64,000 nucleotides of DNA, from assembly GCF_032062135.1 (NCBI RefSeq), contig NC_092859.1, positions 45,689,604 through 45,753,603 of the forward strand, in the 5' to 3' direction. The notes below the pieces were generated by a model. The model had not been told where the DNA came from. It saw only the letters and a list, made by a program, of their open reading frames with translations, and did no database searches. Every line of letters begins with the position of its first letter. The stretch's first letter is position 1. The position numbers were made by a program, and so were the translations under genes. Positions 36,055 through 48,219 of the stretch are shown here, piece after piece. The stretch is from Pyxicephalus adspersus. Taxonomy: Eukaryota > Chordata > Amphibia > Anura > Pyxicephalidae.

Positions 36055-36156
36055 GATGGGAGGGTGAATCACTGAGCCAGGGGGAGGAGAGTGCAGTCAG
36101 CTATAAATACACTATAGCTAATGCAGTGTTTGGAGTACAGGAGTGCCCTCTTCTGG
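36055..36156 (-). promoter_or_regulatory. Variable-exon promoter: conserved block plus CTCF-like site
   Basis: The conserved block with tgaatcactgagcca is at 36055-36091. The CTCF-like 14-mer CCAGAAGAGGGCAC (minus strand) is at 36143-36156, 13 of 14 by eye. It is the second-best match in the window and sits on an intact exon. Confidence 0.73.
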
Positions 36157-36576
36157 CTGATGAATATACAAGAAAAATATTTTAAATACAAAACCAAAAG
36201 TTGAGTTTCAAACTTGTAGTAGGATCAAGAATTAATTCATACGAATAAATATTTTTGAATAATTTGTGAATAATTAGGTTTTAATTACCTCATTTATTTT
36301 CAAAGTTTTTATAATGTTTAAGGATATGCATACTTGAAATATGGACATCCTAAAAACATATTTTATTCTGTTTTATTTTAACATAATCATGAATTATGTA
36401 TGTTCAAGTTTATTTAAATTTATAGAGATGGATGGATGATGTATATCTATGTTACTATGTGACTTGTTTAGTATGCTGATGGAGGAAATATATGTAGCAG
36501 ACAATGTTGATGTGCTGCCTTAAGTTTGAAAATATCGAGGGTCATTTCACCTTAGTAATTACCTAAAAACTGAATA

Positions 36577-36797
36577 ATTGAACACCGGTGAGTTAATATT
36601 ATTTTCCAACACTGTTATTGTAATATGACAAGATCCTGATCTAGTCAATACTCCTTTTTTAGCAATAGGAATACGATTGTGTCTTGCTTTTCCTCCCAAC
36701 CTACCACATTCTTTAACTTTAGCTCAGGGTGAGGGAGTCATACTTACAATTCTTTACAGACAAAAATTTGTGCTTAACATATATTGGATAACACAAT
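36577..36797 (-). pseudogene. Fossil fragment of a gamma-protocadherin exon (EC2-EC3)
   Basis: This is a heavily decayed but colinear match to the EC2/EC3 segment of the neighbouring exons. In order on the plus strand it has ccaacactgttattgtaata, tgacaagatcctgatct, cttttcctcccaacctac, agctcagggtgaggga, ttacaattctttacagac and tatattggataacac. Each is a few substitutions or small indels from the intact copies. No frame is open. It lies just upstream of the exon at 33443-35890, at the same relative order as another array member, and has its own decayed promoter at 37125-37190. Confidence 0.72.
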
Positions 36798-37124
36798 GCA
36801 GTACAACTTTGTTCTAGCATGAAAAAAGTGTGTGTAGAGATGAGGGGTTGGTCTGTCCAAGCTAAAATGGCTGGCCTAGCTTGGGGTTTTCTAATCCCTT
36901 TCACAATTCCCTGCAATTCCCTACATTGGTTTTATATTGAGATCTTATGCTACATACCCAAGAGCAATACAAACAACTATAAAATATACTTTCCACTAAT
37001 TCCATATTTTGGGCTGCATCTGATGCCTATATCTGAATTGTATTGACTGATATTGTATGTCATATAATCATTTTAATTCCACTCAGCTATAGTAGAAGAA
37101 TTCAATAAAAAGGTTTTTAAAGAA

Positions 37125-37190
37125 GCATTAACTCTTATTTGTATTAGAGATAAAAGAATAGAGGGTGAATTCATGTGCCAAGGGGACGAG
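37125..37190 (-). promoter_or_regulatory. Decayed promoter block of the fossil exon
   Basis: The plus strand reads agagggtgaattcatgtgcc, then aaggggacgag. This aligns with the array block gggtgaatcactgagcc, then agggggaggag, with substitutions and one small insertion. The preceding cttatttgtattagagataa mirrors ctttgtgtgtgagaaa in the siblings. It is displaced about 330 bp from the surviving coding relic, consistent with an exon whose 5' part has eroded. Confidence 0.55.
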
Positions 37191-39800
37191 ATTGTTAATA
37201 TATAAGCAAAATTTTTACAATTAAGGTATTGCTGCTAAATTAACTATTATGTATTTATTTATAAACTAAGAATTAAAATATTATCACAAGATTTCTAAAT
37301 GGTAAAAAAAGCTAAATAGTATCAAGTAGGAACATTTGTCACACTGTTGTGTTGTCTTTTTGAGGAAGTATGATACATACAAAACTGTAACTAATGATAC
37401 TAAAATCAAAATCCATATACATCATTGCTTAATCCTAAATGCAATGCAATTCTATTTTTTAAGCTAGGTAAACATTTTATATATATTATGCAAAAACAAA
37501 AAAAATAATGTATATGTGTAAATATATATAAATATATATATATATACTTACACATACACATTATTTTTTTGTTTTTGCAAATATACACTGTCAACCTGAG
37601 GTGTGGAGAAAAGTTAGTGGCCAGATGACACTTTGCAACAGGAATCACCATATATAGTTAACTGCTTGACACCCCTATAGCAAATAGTTTTCGTAATGTA
37701 AAGTTTTTCATATACCTACATGTAACAACAAATGGAATAAACTGCAATTATACAAATGCTATGGCAGGCTAACTTTGTTCTATGTTTTAGCCCATTCCAT
37801 TTGCAAAGGGTGGAAAAGAGACAACCAAGCCAAGTTGTAATGACTCACTACAATACAGGACCTTACTTGCCTTTACAAATATAAACTGCATTGGGTTATC
37901 ATAAATTGAGAGCAACTAAAATGATGCTTTGTTTTAACTTAATCTATAGTCTTCACTGTAAAATGAAGGGAGCAACAAATATGCAGCTCTAATATTAGTT
38001 ATATGTATGGTAAAATTGTGTCTAACTATCATGTGCCTGCCAAGACTGCTGACAGTAAAGGTAAATGATAGGGGTTAACAAACATGTACATGGTGTAGTA
38101 ACTGTAAATAACTATGGAAACTGTAGGCTCCAATTCTCTTAAGTGATAGAACAACAATATGTTTACATATTTAATACTTTACATTTTAGAAAATACAAAA
38201 ATTGCTCCTAATGACATATAAAGTTCTATATTATGTTGCTAATTTTACCAAAATACAAATACACCCAAAAAAAGCATCAGTTTGTACATACAGGGTTTGT
38301 ACAACATTCTTATTTAGTTTATTTATGATAAAAATGAATATTAAAATAAATAGTTGTCATTCCTATTGAACACTGTACAATCTTGGCAGTCACCATTGTG
38401 TTGTTAATGCCAGGGACTTGTCTCTTTGTTTCTCATCCCAAAACATAATATTTCAATACAATATTGATTAATATTTTAGCAGCAATATAATCTGTTAAAG
38501 TTGCCAGAATTTCAGATGTGAGCTATAGGCACAATCTACAGTAAATCCTGGTTTAAGAGAATCATCAATATTTGCTATGTTTGTTTTCCAACCATAAACA
38601 ATTTCAATAACTTCTAAACAATACCATAATTTTTTTCTAAAGGTAGGTGCTAATTAGACTTAATGGCACCCCAGAGCACCAACACATGTAAATTACACCT
38701 CTACATATGCCATGCACTGGCATAAATAGGCTCTCACTGCTGTGATGCAATAAATACTGGCAGGTTAACAAGAGTTTTATGTGATAACCCGAGTTGCAGT
38801 GGGGTGATCTTTTCATTCTAATGGGCTGAAACAATCAAAAATGTAGCATGAAGTATTTCCTGCATCATTGTATTTCTATGGTCATTTTTTATGATTTTAT
38901 AGCTAATAAAAAATCATTTAGTTGGAGTTTAGTTAGGTTTGACTTCAATATTTTTACATTGATTTGGAAATGGGACTTTGACAAAACCTGGGGTGACATT
39001 GTAAACAGATACAAATGATATGTTAGCCATAGAGACTGAGATACAGAGATGTAAATGAGAGAAGCAAGAATGGATGAAGTCCCAAACTGAAGCTAAGTAA
39101 GAAATAAAAGTTCAAATTATTGTTTTACAGTAGGGCAATAGTTTAGTATTGTTTGCCTGTGTTGGTATTGTCTCCATTGTTCCTTATCAGTGCTTGTTTG
39201 CCTGTTCATCTTTTTGTATATCTTGTTACACTTTTGATTTACCAATTGATTTACCTTTTACAGCTTCATAACCTTAAAAACTGCTGTAGAACCAAGATTA
39301 AAATGTAGCATAGCAAATCACCATTGCACAGCAGCACAGGTACCTTGAAAAGGTGTGCTGGGGTGCCATTCAAAAATGATGGCACCACAGTGTGCCAATG
39401 TAGGCAATATACACTAATACAAAACAGCAATGCTCATTTACATTGGTACATTTTGAACTTTCTGTTTGCATTGACCAGTTCCGCTAGAGTAAATCCAAAC
39501 ATATTTTATGTGGAAACCATGCATCACTATTAATAAAGTGTCATTAAACCGTTAGTAAGAAAAAAAAACAAAGCATCATAACAATAATAAATTATATATA
39601 TTAAATAATTATTTTCATTCATCTTGTTTTCCTCTAATACATTAACTTCAGTTGGCATTCAGTTTCAGCTGGCATGCAGGATTCAATGTTCTACATTTCT
39701 TCTAGTAGGATGGCTACACTTCTTAGCAGGGTTCCCCAAGATGTTCAATGTAGCCACCTTTGCATGCATGCTAACATCTACCCCATTTAACAACCAGAAA
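37191..39800. other. Long non-coding gap with MITE-like fragments
   Basis: AT-rich. An imperfect palindrome (ttatttttttgtttttgca versus caaaaacaaaaaaaataatg) flanks a TA-rich core at about 37485-37580. Segments near 38660-38830 and 39300-39450 share 'gcacccca' or 'ggtgccat' phrases in opposite orientation and may be copies of one dispersed element. No gene or protocadherin homology was recognised. Confidence 0.4.
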
Positions 39801-39803
39801 ATC

Positions 39804-39939
39804 CAGTACCAAAGCTCTGTTCCCAAACAATCCTAATTCCAACGATTGACAAAATCTGCAAGACATGTCATCATTACCAGATGACATGTATCTGCAATTT
39901 CCGATTTAGATACAGTGATTCCTTTTTTTTGTGAACAAT

Positions 39940-39989
<50 letters not shown>

Positions 39990-40285
39990 AATGCTGGTAG
40001 GAGTAACTGTGTTCTCCTATTTTTTGTGTTGTTTGGTTTCCCCTTTTCCTTTTTTTTTTGCCTTTTTTGTCTTTTAATTTGCTTAAAATAAAGCTCAGTT
40101 AAATTAAAATTTTTCTATTAGTATAATAACGTACGTTTTGAATTAGAAAACAGTACCAAAGCTCTGTTCCCAAACCAATCCTAATTCCAATGATTGACAA
40201 AATCTGCGAGACATGTCATCATTAACAGATGACATTTATCTGCAATTTCCGATATAGATACAGAGATTCCTTTTTTGTGAACAAT

Positions 40286-40374
<89 letters not shown>

Positions 40375-40532
40375 AATGCTGGTAGGAGTAACTGTGTTCT
40401 ATTTTTTGTGTTGTTTGGTTTCCCCTTTTCCTTTTTTTTTTTGCCTTTTTGTCTTTTACATTGCTTAAAATAAAGCTCAGGTAAAATATTATTTTTCTAT
40501 TGGTATGATAACATACGTTTTGAATTAAAAAA
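39804..40532. repeat. Two-copy tandem duplication, 347-bp period, with TA microsatellites
   Basis: The unit beginning cagtaccaaagctctgttcc occurs at 39804 and again at 40151. Both copies contain gacatgtcatcatta, a long (TA)n tract (39946-39987 and about 40285-40372), and caaatgctggtaggagtaac. Both end gttttgaattaaaa or a close variant. The second copy has an expanded and interrupted TA tract. The copies differ by a few substitutions, so the duplication is recent. Open frames through the TA tracts are artefacts. Confidence 0.85.
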
Positions 40533-43500
40533 CATTTTTAAAGTCCCCACAATTTGGTGCCAAATGCAAGGATATAAGAATGCCAGAAGCTGCCAAGACA
40601 CGGGACATGGAAGTGCTCACCATGGAAGATGCCATTTCTGTGCAATGCATGGAAGAAACTTCCTAATGCGGCCATTTAATCTACTGAGAGTTTGGGAAAA
40701 GTGCATCTAACCTGATTCATGACCACTATGTGCTGTACCCAGGAGTGCATATAGGAGATATAAGGGGGTGTTTCTACTTTGGATTTATGGTACGTGTTGC
40801 AGATACAACAATTTACAAAATGACTTTGAGAGACTTTTATACAAACAATTAACTTTTAAATTTTTGTTCAATTCGAAATGTTTTAAATAGGGATGAGAAA
40901 CAAGAAAATGGTTTGGAGAGTGCTGCATTCATAATTTAAATTATTACTGAATCACCAGCTTTCCTCCCACTATGGAGTTTTTTTTAAAAAAAAGCATTTT
41001 TTGATGGCAACTAATGCTTGCACTTTGCTTCCTACTATGTATTCATGTACAGGTATTTACTACAACCTAAAGTTTTGCTTTATGTAAACAGGCCTTATCA
41101 ATGTACTTTAGCAAGGAACACAGTTCCCTTTCAATCTTGATCTGTACAAACCAATGTGTTGGCTGAAATATTTCAGCCAATAGTGAAGGTCCGATACATT
41201 TAAAGAAATAAAAGAATGATATCAATTTATTCTGGTTCTGGACTATAGTTATTTTCTACATAGTTAAAAAATGTTGTTCTGATATTTTAAGCATTTATTA
41301 CAGAGAAATTACATAACAGCAAAGGACACGTGAAAATGCACAATACATGGTATCATTATACTAATCACAGTGTTCTGCACTCACTTTACATTTCCCTAAG
41401 TCTGACAGGAAAACACCATCCTACTTTTAAACATTCAAAAAAGTTAAAATGTTATAAGGGAAACTTTCTTTCCTACTGATAATAGTATAGTTTACTAAGC
41501 ATACAGACTTTTCACCATAACAATAGGGTTAATAAATGCTGGCCTGATGGTAAATTTATAACATCAGATGTTCCCTTAGGGACACTAAACCTAAAGAATA
41601 TGGGACAGGTAAGTCACTATCTTACCTTTTTTTGGGTGAAAATAGTCACTAAGTCACTAAGGAGATCATGAGTATGCATGCTTACAGTAGGTTGCCCAAG
41701 AGTCCACTGATGACTAGGGAACCGAAGGGAGCAAAAATGAACAGTGTTGGCATTGATTTCAAGGAAATATGAGCAGCAGGGAACTTTTTTGCATGAAGCG
41801 GAGTTGTGTTGCAGTGTATATCTGGTTACCTGCAGTGGGATTTGCTGCTTTCAGGTCCGTAGCCTCAGTCTGCCATGTGCCCAGGAGAGGCCAACCCTGC
41901 AGTTTCACACCCTAACCTTGGTGCTTGTAACAATTATAGCCTTATAGAGCATTAACAGCAAGATAATTGCTTGGGAGTCACATCATGAAATATAGATTAA
42001 TTAAGATTTCTGGCTGTTACCTACAAATTCAATAAGATAACACATCTCATTCAACCATTCTGTAATTCCATAATAAATAGGTGATCATCTTCAACACTAC
42101 ATGTTCTGAAGGAGCAAAATGGTGCAGTAAGGGAGAACAGAGGGATCTAAGGGAGAACTTCAGCAACAATTTTTCTCTTGTTTAAATTGTTAAGAAACAA
42201 GTTTGAAACATTTTAAATCTGTGAACATAAAATATACTTCCAGCTAAAGAAGTAAAGAAGGGCATATAATATATATTAGGAAAATAACAGATATGAAAAT
42301 GTTAACTTTTTCCTAAAGATAAAGGGTAAGACCACAAAAAAAAATCAGTTTTCATTTTGCAGATGGGTTAAAACATCCACTAGGTTTTAGGAACTGTATT
42401 GCTTTAGGAACTATAATGTTAAATACTTTTCTTTTTAGCCATGGTTATTGCCAATGAGTCCTAATATTGACAAAGGATTCTCCAGATATGGATTCCTTTA
42501 GCAGACAGAATGTAAAATGAAATGAGATACATCCTTGTTTTGAATCATGAGAGTTCAGGAACTACTTTTTAAAAAATGTATTTCCTAACCAATAGCCTTA
42601 CAAAAAAAATAATTTAGTCCTTAATGCAATACTTACTTGCTATCCTCTTTCAGACTGCAAAAGACTCATATTTTAATTTACTCTCTGTAAGTACAGAGAT
42701 ACCATTGTGCTCTGCACACAAATGTAGAGAGAAGGCCACTAATGTCATCACATTAGTGACTTTTTCTGGATCGCTGGGGACTACCCAATACTGAAGAAGA
42801 GATAATCAGCCTAAATATCTTGTATAGCTTTAAAATGCAACATAGAAAAAACAAGTGTGAGGGGGACTGGAGGTGCTCAAAATTAGGAGGAAACCACACT
42901 ATGTAAGATGCCAATACAGTCTTACCGTTGCTTTGTTTAATTATCAGACACTATAATGCAGTTTTATTGTTTTGTTGGTTTTGTTGTACAAAATCATTCC
43001 TTTGAACACAAAATGTTTTTTAGCAAAATTATAGACATGTCTCCTTAATTAGAAGTGTATCCCTTCAAGATATTATTTTCTGTGCCACAACTAGATGTAA
43101 AGAGTTCAGTACATGTTAAAAACGAAATATTCATTGGCCTTCGCATGAATTATTCACTGACTGCGTTCCCAATGGCATTCCATTAAAGTGTTTGCATGTC
43201 ACCTAATGAAATTTTTCAGAATTATTCCTCAAATACATTTCTGAACTACAGTAATTTATATTTAACATTGTAATGCCACCAGCAATTTACTGGTGTATAT
43301 AATTAGTTATCTTATTTTACACTGACAGAATTTTAATATACTTTCAAAATAACTTATAGAATGTTATACATGTACCTTGGATTGCCTGTTCAATAAAAGC
43401 TTTCTTGATATAGTACAATGTAAATACTGTGAGTATGGACATGTGCTGCAGCTTTAAAAAAAAATTGGATGATTGAAGGAATATCACTGCCAAACTGGCA

Positions 43501-43779
43501 GATCAGGGCCTGATGATGACTAAATTGACAAAAGTTCAGGATTGCCCTGACCACCTGCATACATCCTACATGACTGCTAATGAGGTTTGGCAGCAAAAAA
43601 TACATGTATTGATTATCATTAAAGGAAATTAAAAAGACTTTTCTATGGATAATCCTTATTTGTTTGTGTATTTACAGTTGATCTCCCAGGTAAAATAATT
43701 CTGCAAAAAAAATAATGACAGAGAGTTGACAGAGAGACAGTTGAATTTAACATTAGGTACTTTTAGCAGGTTTTCTCAC
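40533..43779. other. Long non-coding gap, no gene
   Basis: No promoter block, exon fossil or domain is seen. About 41575-41640 (gacactaaacctaaag...) resembles the edge of the agaactaaa MITE family. The frame at 41744-41947 has no recognisable domain. Confidence 0.4.
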
Positions 43780-46215
43780 CTGGATAATGTCATTGTATTC
43801 ACTGTTCATGGACAAGGAATCTTCATCATTCAAAATATCCTTTAGTTGTGGAAAATCCAAAGGCCTTAAAAAGGTGAAGTCAGTTCGCTCTAATGCTGGT
43901 GAAATGCAAGTAGCATAACATTGATTTGTAGGTCGGGTCAAAGTCTTAACTTCCATATACTTTAGGGTTCCATCTGAACTGAGCTGTAGAGTTGGTTGGT
44001 AATGACACTGAGAATCATTCATGTCAGATCCAGTGGTGCAAGTGCGGAGGCTTCTGTTATTTTTTGTTCTTACACACTTGACCATTAAAACAATAAAGGT
44101 AATGACTGATACAGTACTGACAGCTGCTAGAGATATTATTAGGTATAATGTCATATCTGATTGTTCAATATGAGCTGTTTGGAAATCTTGGGATTTTGGA
44201 GTTTCATCATGGACAATCTGCTCAAATGACACAAAAATAGTAGCTGTGCTTGATAAAGCTGGTTGTCCATTGTCTTTAACTAAAACCAATATGGTGTAAG
44301 TGCTGTCATCTGACTCATGTAAAGTCCGCATCATTCTTATCTCCCCTGTGTGTGGTGCCACTCTGAACATGGAAGGGTCAGAAGCTTCCAGGATACTGTA
44401 GGAAAGCCATGCATTATAACCTGAATCTGCATCCACTGCTGCTACTTTAGTGACCAAATAACCTGCAGATACAGGACGAGGAATTTTTTGATGTTCAATT
44501 GCCTCCCTAGTCAAGATAGGGTAGAGAATTTTGGGGTGATTGTCATTTTGGTCTAAAATAAATATGTAAAGAGTGGCATTTGATTTTAATTTTGGATATC
44601 CCCCATCTTCAACAAAGACAGTGACTTCTAAAAGTTGAATATATTCATAGTTGAAGGACCTCTGAGCATATACATTGCCACTGTTTTCATTTATATATAT
44701 GTAAGAAGACACTGGAGAACCTGCAATATATATTTCTGATAGAGTGAATTTTAGTTGTGAATTTTCTCCTTCATCTGCATCAGTGGCAAATAAAGTACAA
44801 AGAAAAATTCCTGGTACATTATTTTCATGTATGTAGGCAGTAAAAGAATGATGTGAAAAAACTGGAGAATTATCATTTACATCTGAAACATTAAGAACAA
44901 TTGTTCTTTCTGTGTACATCGGAGGAGACCCTAAATCTACTGCAACTAAGTGAATAACATACTGAGCTATCGTTTCCCGATCCAAAATACCATCTGTGAT
45001 CAAAGAATAGTGATTTTCAAAGGATTTAAAAGTAAAAGGAAGTCCTGGTGGTACTTCTAAATGGACTTCACCATTTTTGCCAGAATCTCGATCAATTATA
45101 TTAAACAGTCCAACCACTGTGCCAATTGGTGTATTTTCAGGAATTGAGTTTTCAAGAGAAGTTACCACAACTTCAGGAGCATTGTCATTGGAATCTTGAA
45201 TTTCCACTTGTATAACACAATGTCCCTCCATCACTGGAACACCTTTATCTTTGGCTCTTACATATATTTCAAAGAAATTGTTCTCTTCAAAATCTATATT
45301 TCCTTGAACATGAATTTCACCAGTATGGGAATCAAGCTTGAACAACTTTCCAACTGATTTTAGAGTGTGATCTTCAAAATTATACTCAATTTCACTGTTT
45401 GATCCTTCGTCTACATCTGTTGCATTAAGCTTTATTAATAAAGTTCCTGGGAGAATATTTTCTAATAAACTTGTTTTATAAACAGGCTGATCAAAAGTAG
45501 GAGGATTGTCATTATTATCTAACACAACCACAGTAATTCTTGTTGTTCCTGACCTAGGTGGCTGGCCACCATCTAAAGCTGTCAGAATGAGGTGATGTTC
45601 TGCTATTTCCTCTCTATCTAATGCATTTTCCAATACTAATTCGGGTAAAAGTGTCCCGTCTTTTAATTGTTTGACATTTAGTGAAAAGTACTGGCTTGGA
45701 CTCATCTCATAAGAACTTACTGAATTGGAACCGACATCCTGGTCAATAGCATTTTCCAAAGGGAACCTCAATCCTGGAGTAGCCAGTTCTGCTATTTTAA
45801 TTAATCGATCACTATTTACAAAGTGAGGTGCATTATCATTTACGTCTTGGATCTCAACAATCAAGCGAAACAATTCTAATGGTTTTTCTATTAGCAGTTC
45901 TACAGGCAGCAAACAGCTTGAACTAAAGCCACAGAGAATCTCTCTGTCTATCTTTTCATTCAATAGCAGCTCTCCGTTTTCAAATCTCAAAACAAAATAC
46001 CTCCTGCTTTCTTCAGATCCCAGTTTCAGTCTGCCCTCGGAGATTTGTTCAGCATTTAAGCCCAGATCATGAGCTACATTTCCAATAAAAGTCCCAGGCT
46101 CTGATTCCTCCATTATAGTATAATAAAGCTGTCCACAGACCCTTACCCATAAACCAAGATAAAAGAAAGATAATACTTGCCATAGCCAAGTATTCAAATG
46201 CTTCCTGAAGTCCAT
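43780..46215 (-). CDS. pcdhgc5: Protocadherin gamma-C5-like variable exon, intact
   Basis: An 812-residue variable exon to a phase-0 donor (CAG, then GTGAGA). I chose the internal Met at 46215 (MDFRKH...) over 46251 because it aligns with the MDIRG start of the array, gives a 28-residue signal peptide before QLYYT, and leaves the upstream 12 codons unsupported. EC1 carries CGFSSSC (CX5C), EC2-EC6 have complete calcium motifs, the membrane helix is about 690-712 and the tail 713-812. The tail has SSDGTLKYMEV and SPALERTDFTFLRPL, which I recognise as the mammalian gamma-C5 tail signature, and EC1 (EESEPGTFIGNVAHDLGL) also fits. It stands alone with 7.6 kb downstream and 7.3 kb upstream free of intact genes. 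It shares the SDGTLKYMEV theme with the array, so it may be the conserved founder type. Exact orthology needs a tree. Confidence 0.9.
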
Positions 46216-46389
46216 TTTAAAGATATAGGTCCCTGAGATGGATAGGCACAAGAAGTCAGGTTTCTAAATCAGCACAGACATCATGATCAGGTCTAAATTA
46301 ATGCAATATAGCAAATTAAATCCTTGCTAACTCTTCTCTTTTAGCATCGATTTTATATAGCTTTGTTCTTCTTACTGATCAAAGTGAGA

Positions 46390-46422
46390 GAGGGAGGGTG
46401 AGTCACTGACGGGGGTGGAGAG
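46390..46422 (-). promoter_or_regulatory. Diverged promoter block of the C5-like exon
   Basis: The plus strand has ggagggtgagtcactgac, then gggggtggagag, at the position (about 175 bp upstream of the ATG) where array members have gggtgaatcactgagcc, then agggggaggag. It contains a perfect TGAGTCA. No clear CTCF-like 14-mer follows at the usual spacing. The best nearby match is at 47309-47324. Confidence 0.6.
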
Positions 46423-47267
46423 AACGAAGACAGTAAAAGCAGATATTATGTGGTAGCATAAGATTATTGGTTGGGAGTTACTCCCACTCTTCCAATGACT
46501 AAAAATGCCTTGGCTTTACAAAACATACTAATATTATAGCATCTTTTCGTACAGAACAACCCATGTAATCCATTTCTCATATAAGTATACTAAACAGCAA
46601 TTTTAGAATAGATTTGTTCAAATCCAGAAAAAGAAAAAGCATGCCAGAAGTTCATTTCTATTAATAAAATGATATATTTTGACTAAATATTCATTCCGCT
46701 AGAGCAGATGGAACCAAGGAAGATACATTTGTCTCCTACATACATTGAAATTTGAACATGACATGACATATTGTAATTATACGTAAGTAATTTACCATGG
46801 TGATATGCAAATCGAATCACTTAGAACATGCTTTATTATTATTCTTAATAAATTAAAGAAATATGTAGAATGTTGACAATGCAGAAATGTATGTATTATA
46901 ATGTTTTTTGTGTTTTTTTGTTTGAGCAATCTATAACGAATCCAATATTCTTTTTGATTCTTTTCCAAGAACACGTGGGTACTGAATGCTCAAGCCCCGT
47001 CTGTTGCAATGTTGTTAAAAAGTGCATGTGTGGGAAGCTATCTAATAAAATCCTACAGTTCACCACACAAAATAATTCTGCATTAAATACATGGTTATAT
47101 AATGTTTAATTTTTTTTCCAGAGTGGATAGAATCACTATAAACTAAAAACTTTTAGCAACCAAAAATATTTTTTTAAACAAAATAATCAAAATGTACAGC
47201 TAGGACCTTGATATCTGTGTGACCTCTCTTCTGATCCCTGTGCATAGAAGAACACATCCCCAGCATT

Positions 47268-47311
<44 letters not shown>

Positions 47312-48215
47312 TCCCCCTGGGTGGTTCATATTAGTTGTGCAATCTGATACTCAGTTGTTTCATTGCACATATATGGGCAGGTTTATCTTACGGGTAGCCA
47401 ATGTTCTTTGTGAACACTGGACTGTGAAGGAGAGAATGGAAATGACGCCATGAAATTAAATTGTAGCTACATGCAAATTCAGAAAGAAGCATTGCCACAT
47501 TAGAACAGAGTAAAAAAAGATTGTATGGCATGATTTGCTGCTATAGTACAATATATATTACAAATAAAAAATGCAGTACACATTACCTAGTGTTGCTGCA
47601 AAAATTGTAATTTTTTTTTGCCAATAGGTTTTTTAAAAAAAGGAAAATATTGAATATTGCTGAGTGAGCATTACAGGATAGCTGTCAAATATCAGGTGAC
47701 TTTTACCACTGAAATACAAAACAGAACTGTAGCAGGCTGATAATGCTAAGCTAGTGCATCACAATTAGTGTTGTCAACCTGATGTGTTCACTTCTTCAGC
47801 TGGACATTGACTTCCCTTTCACTAGATGTACATACACAATGCTGCTTCCCCATAGATACAGTAAGTATATATGTGTAAGCATTGTCACCCCAGGGAAGGA
47901 AGTGTGTTAGGAAGTTCACCAGGTGAAAATAGAGGAACTGGGTGGAGGTGCTGATTTTGGTAGCAGGGTTTTGTCAGAATTACCCCTCTGAAGTCTGGTG
48001 ATTAAATGTCAGGTACAGTAATGATAAGGAAGAAAAATATATTAGGAAAGGAAATACAGATTTGCCAAAGGAATGTAGTAAAAGTAGAGAGATGTGTGCA
48101 CTGAAGGTCCTTAGACACAGTTTTATCTAGTAAGGACTCATTAAAACTGTATGATGCATAATAATGAATTGCCAAATCTTATTTCAATTTCTGTGAAACT
48201 ATCAAAGAGACAGCA
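46423..48215. other. Non-coding gap with TA tract and a CTCF-like site
   Basis: A (TA)n tract at 47271-47308 is followed directly by gctccccctgggtgg. Read on the minus strand this is CCACCCAGGGGGAGC, close to a CTCF core. No gene was seen. Confidence 0.4.
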
Positions 48216-48219
48216 GTGC

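Noticed and set aside
40181..40468. Ile/Tyr-repeat open frames
   Set aside because: Direct translation of TA microsatellites.
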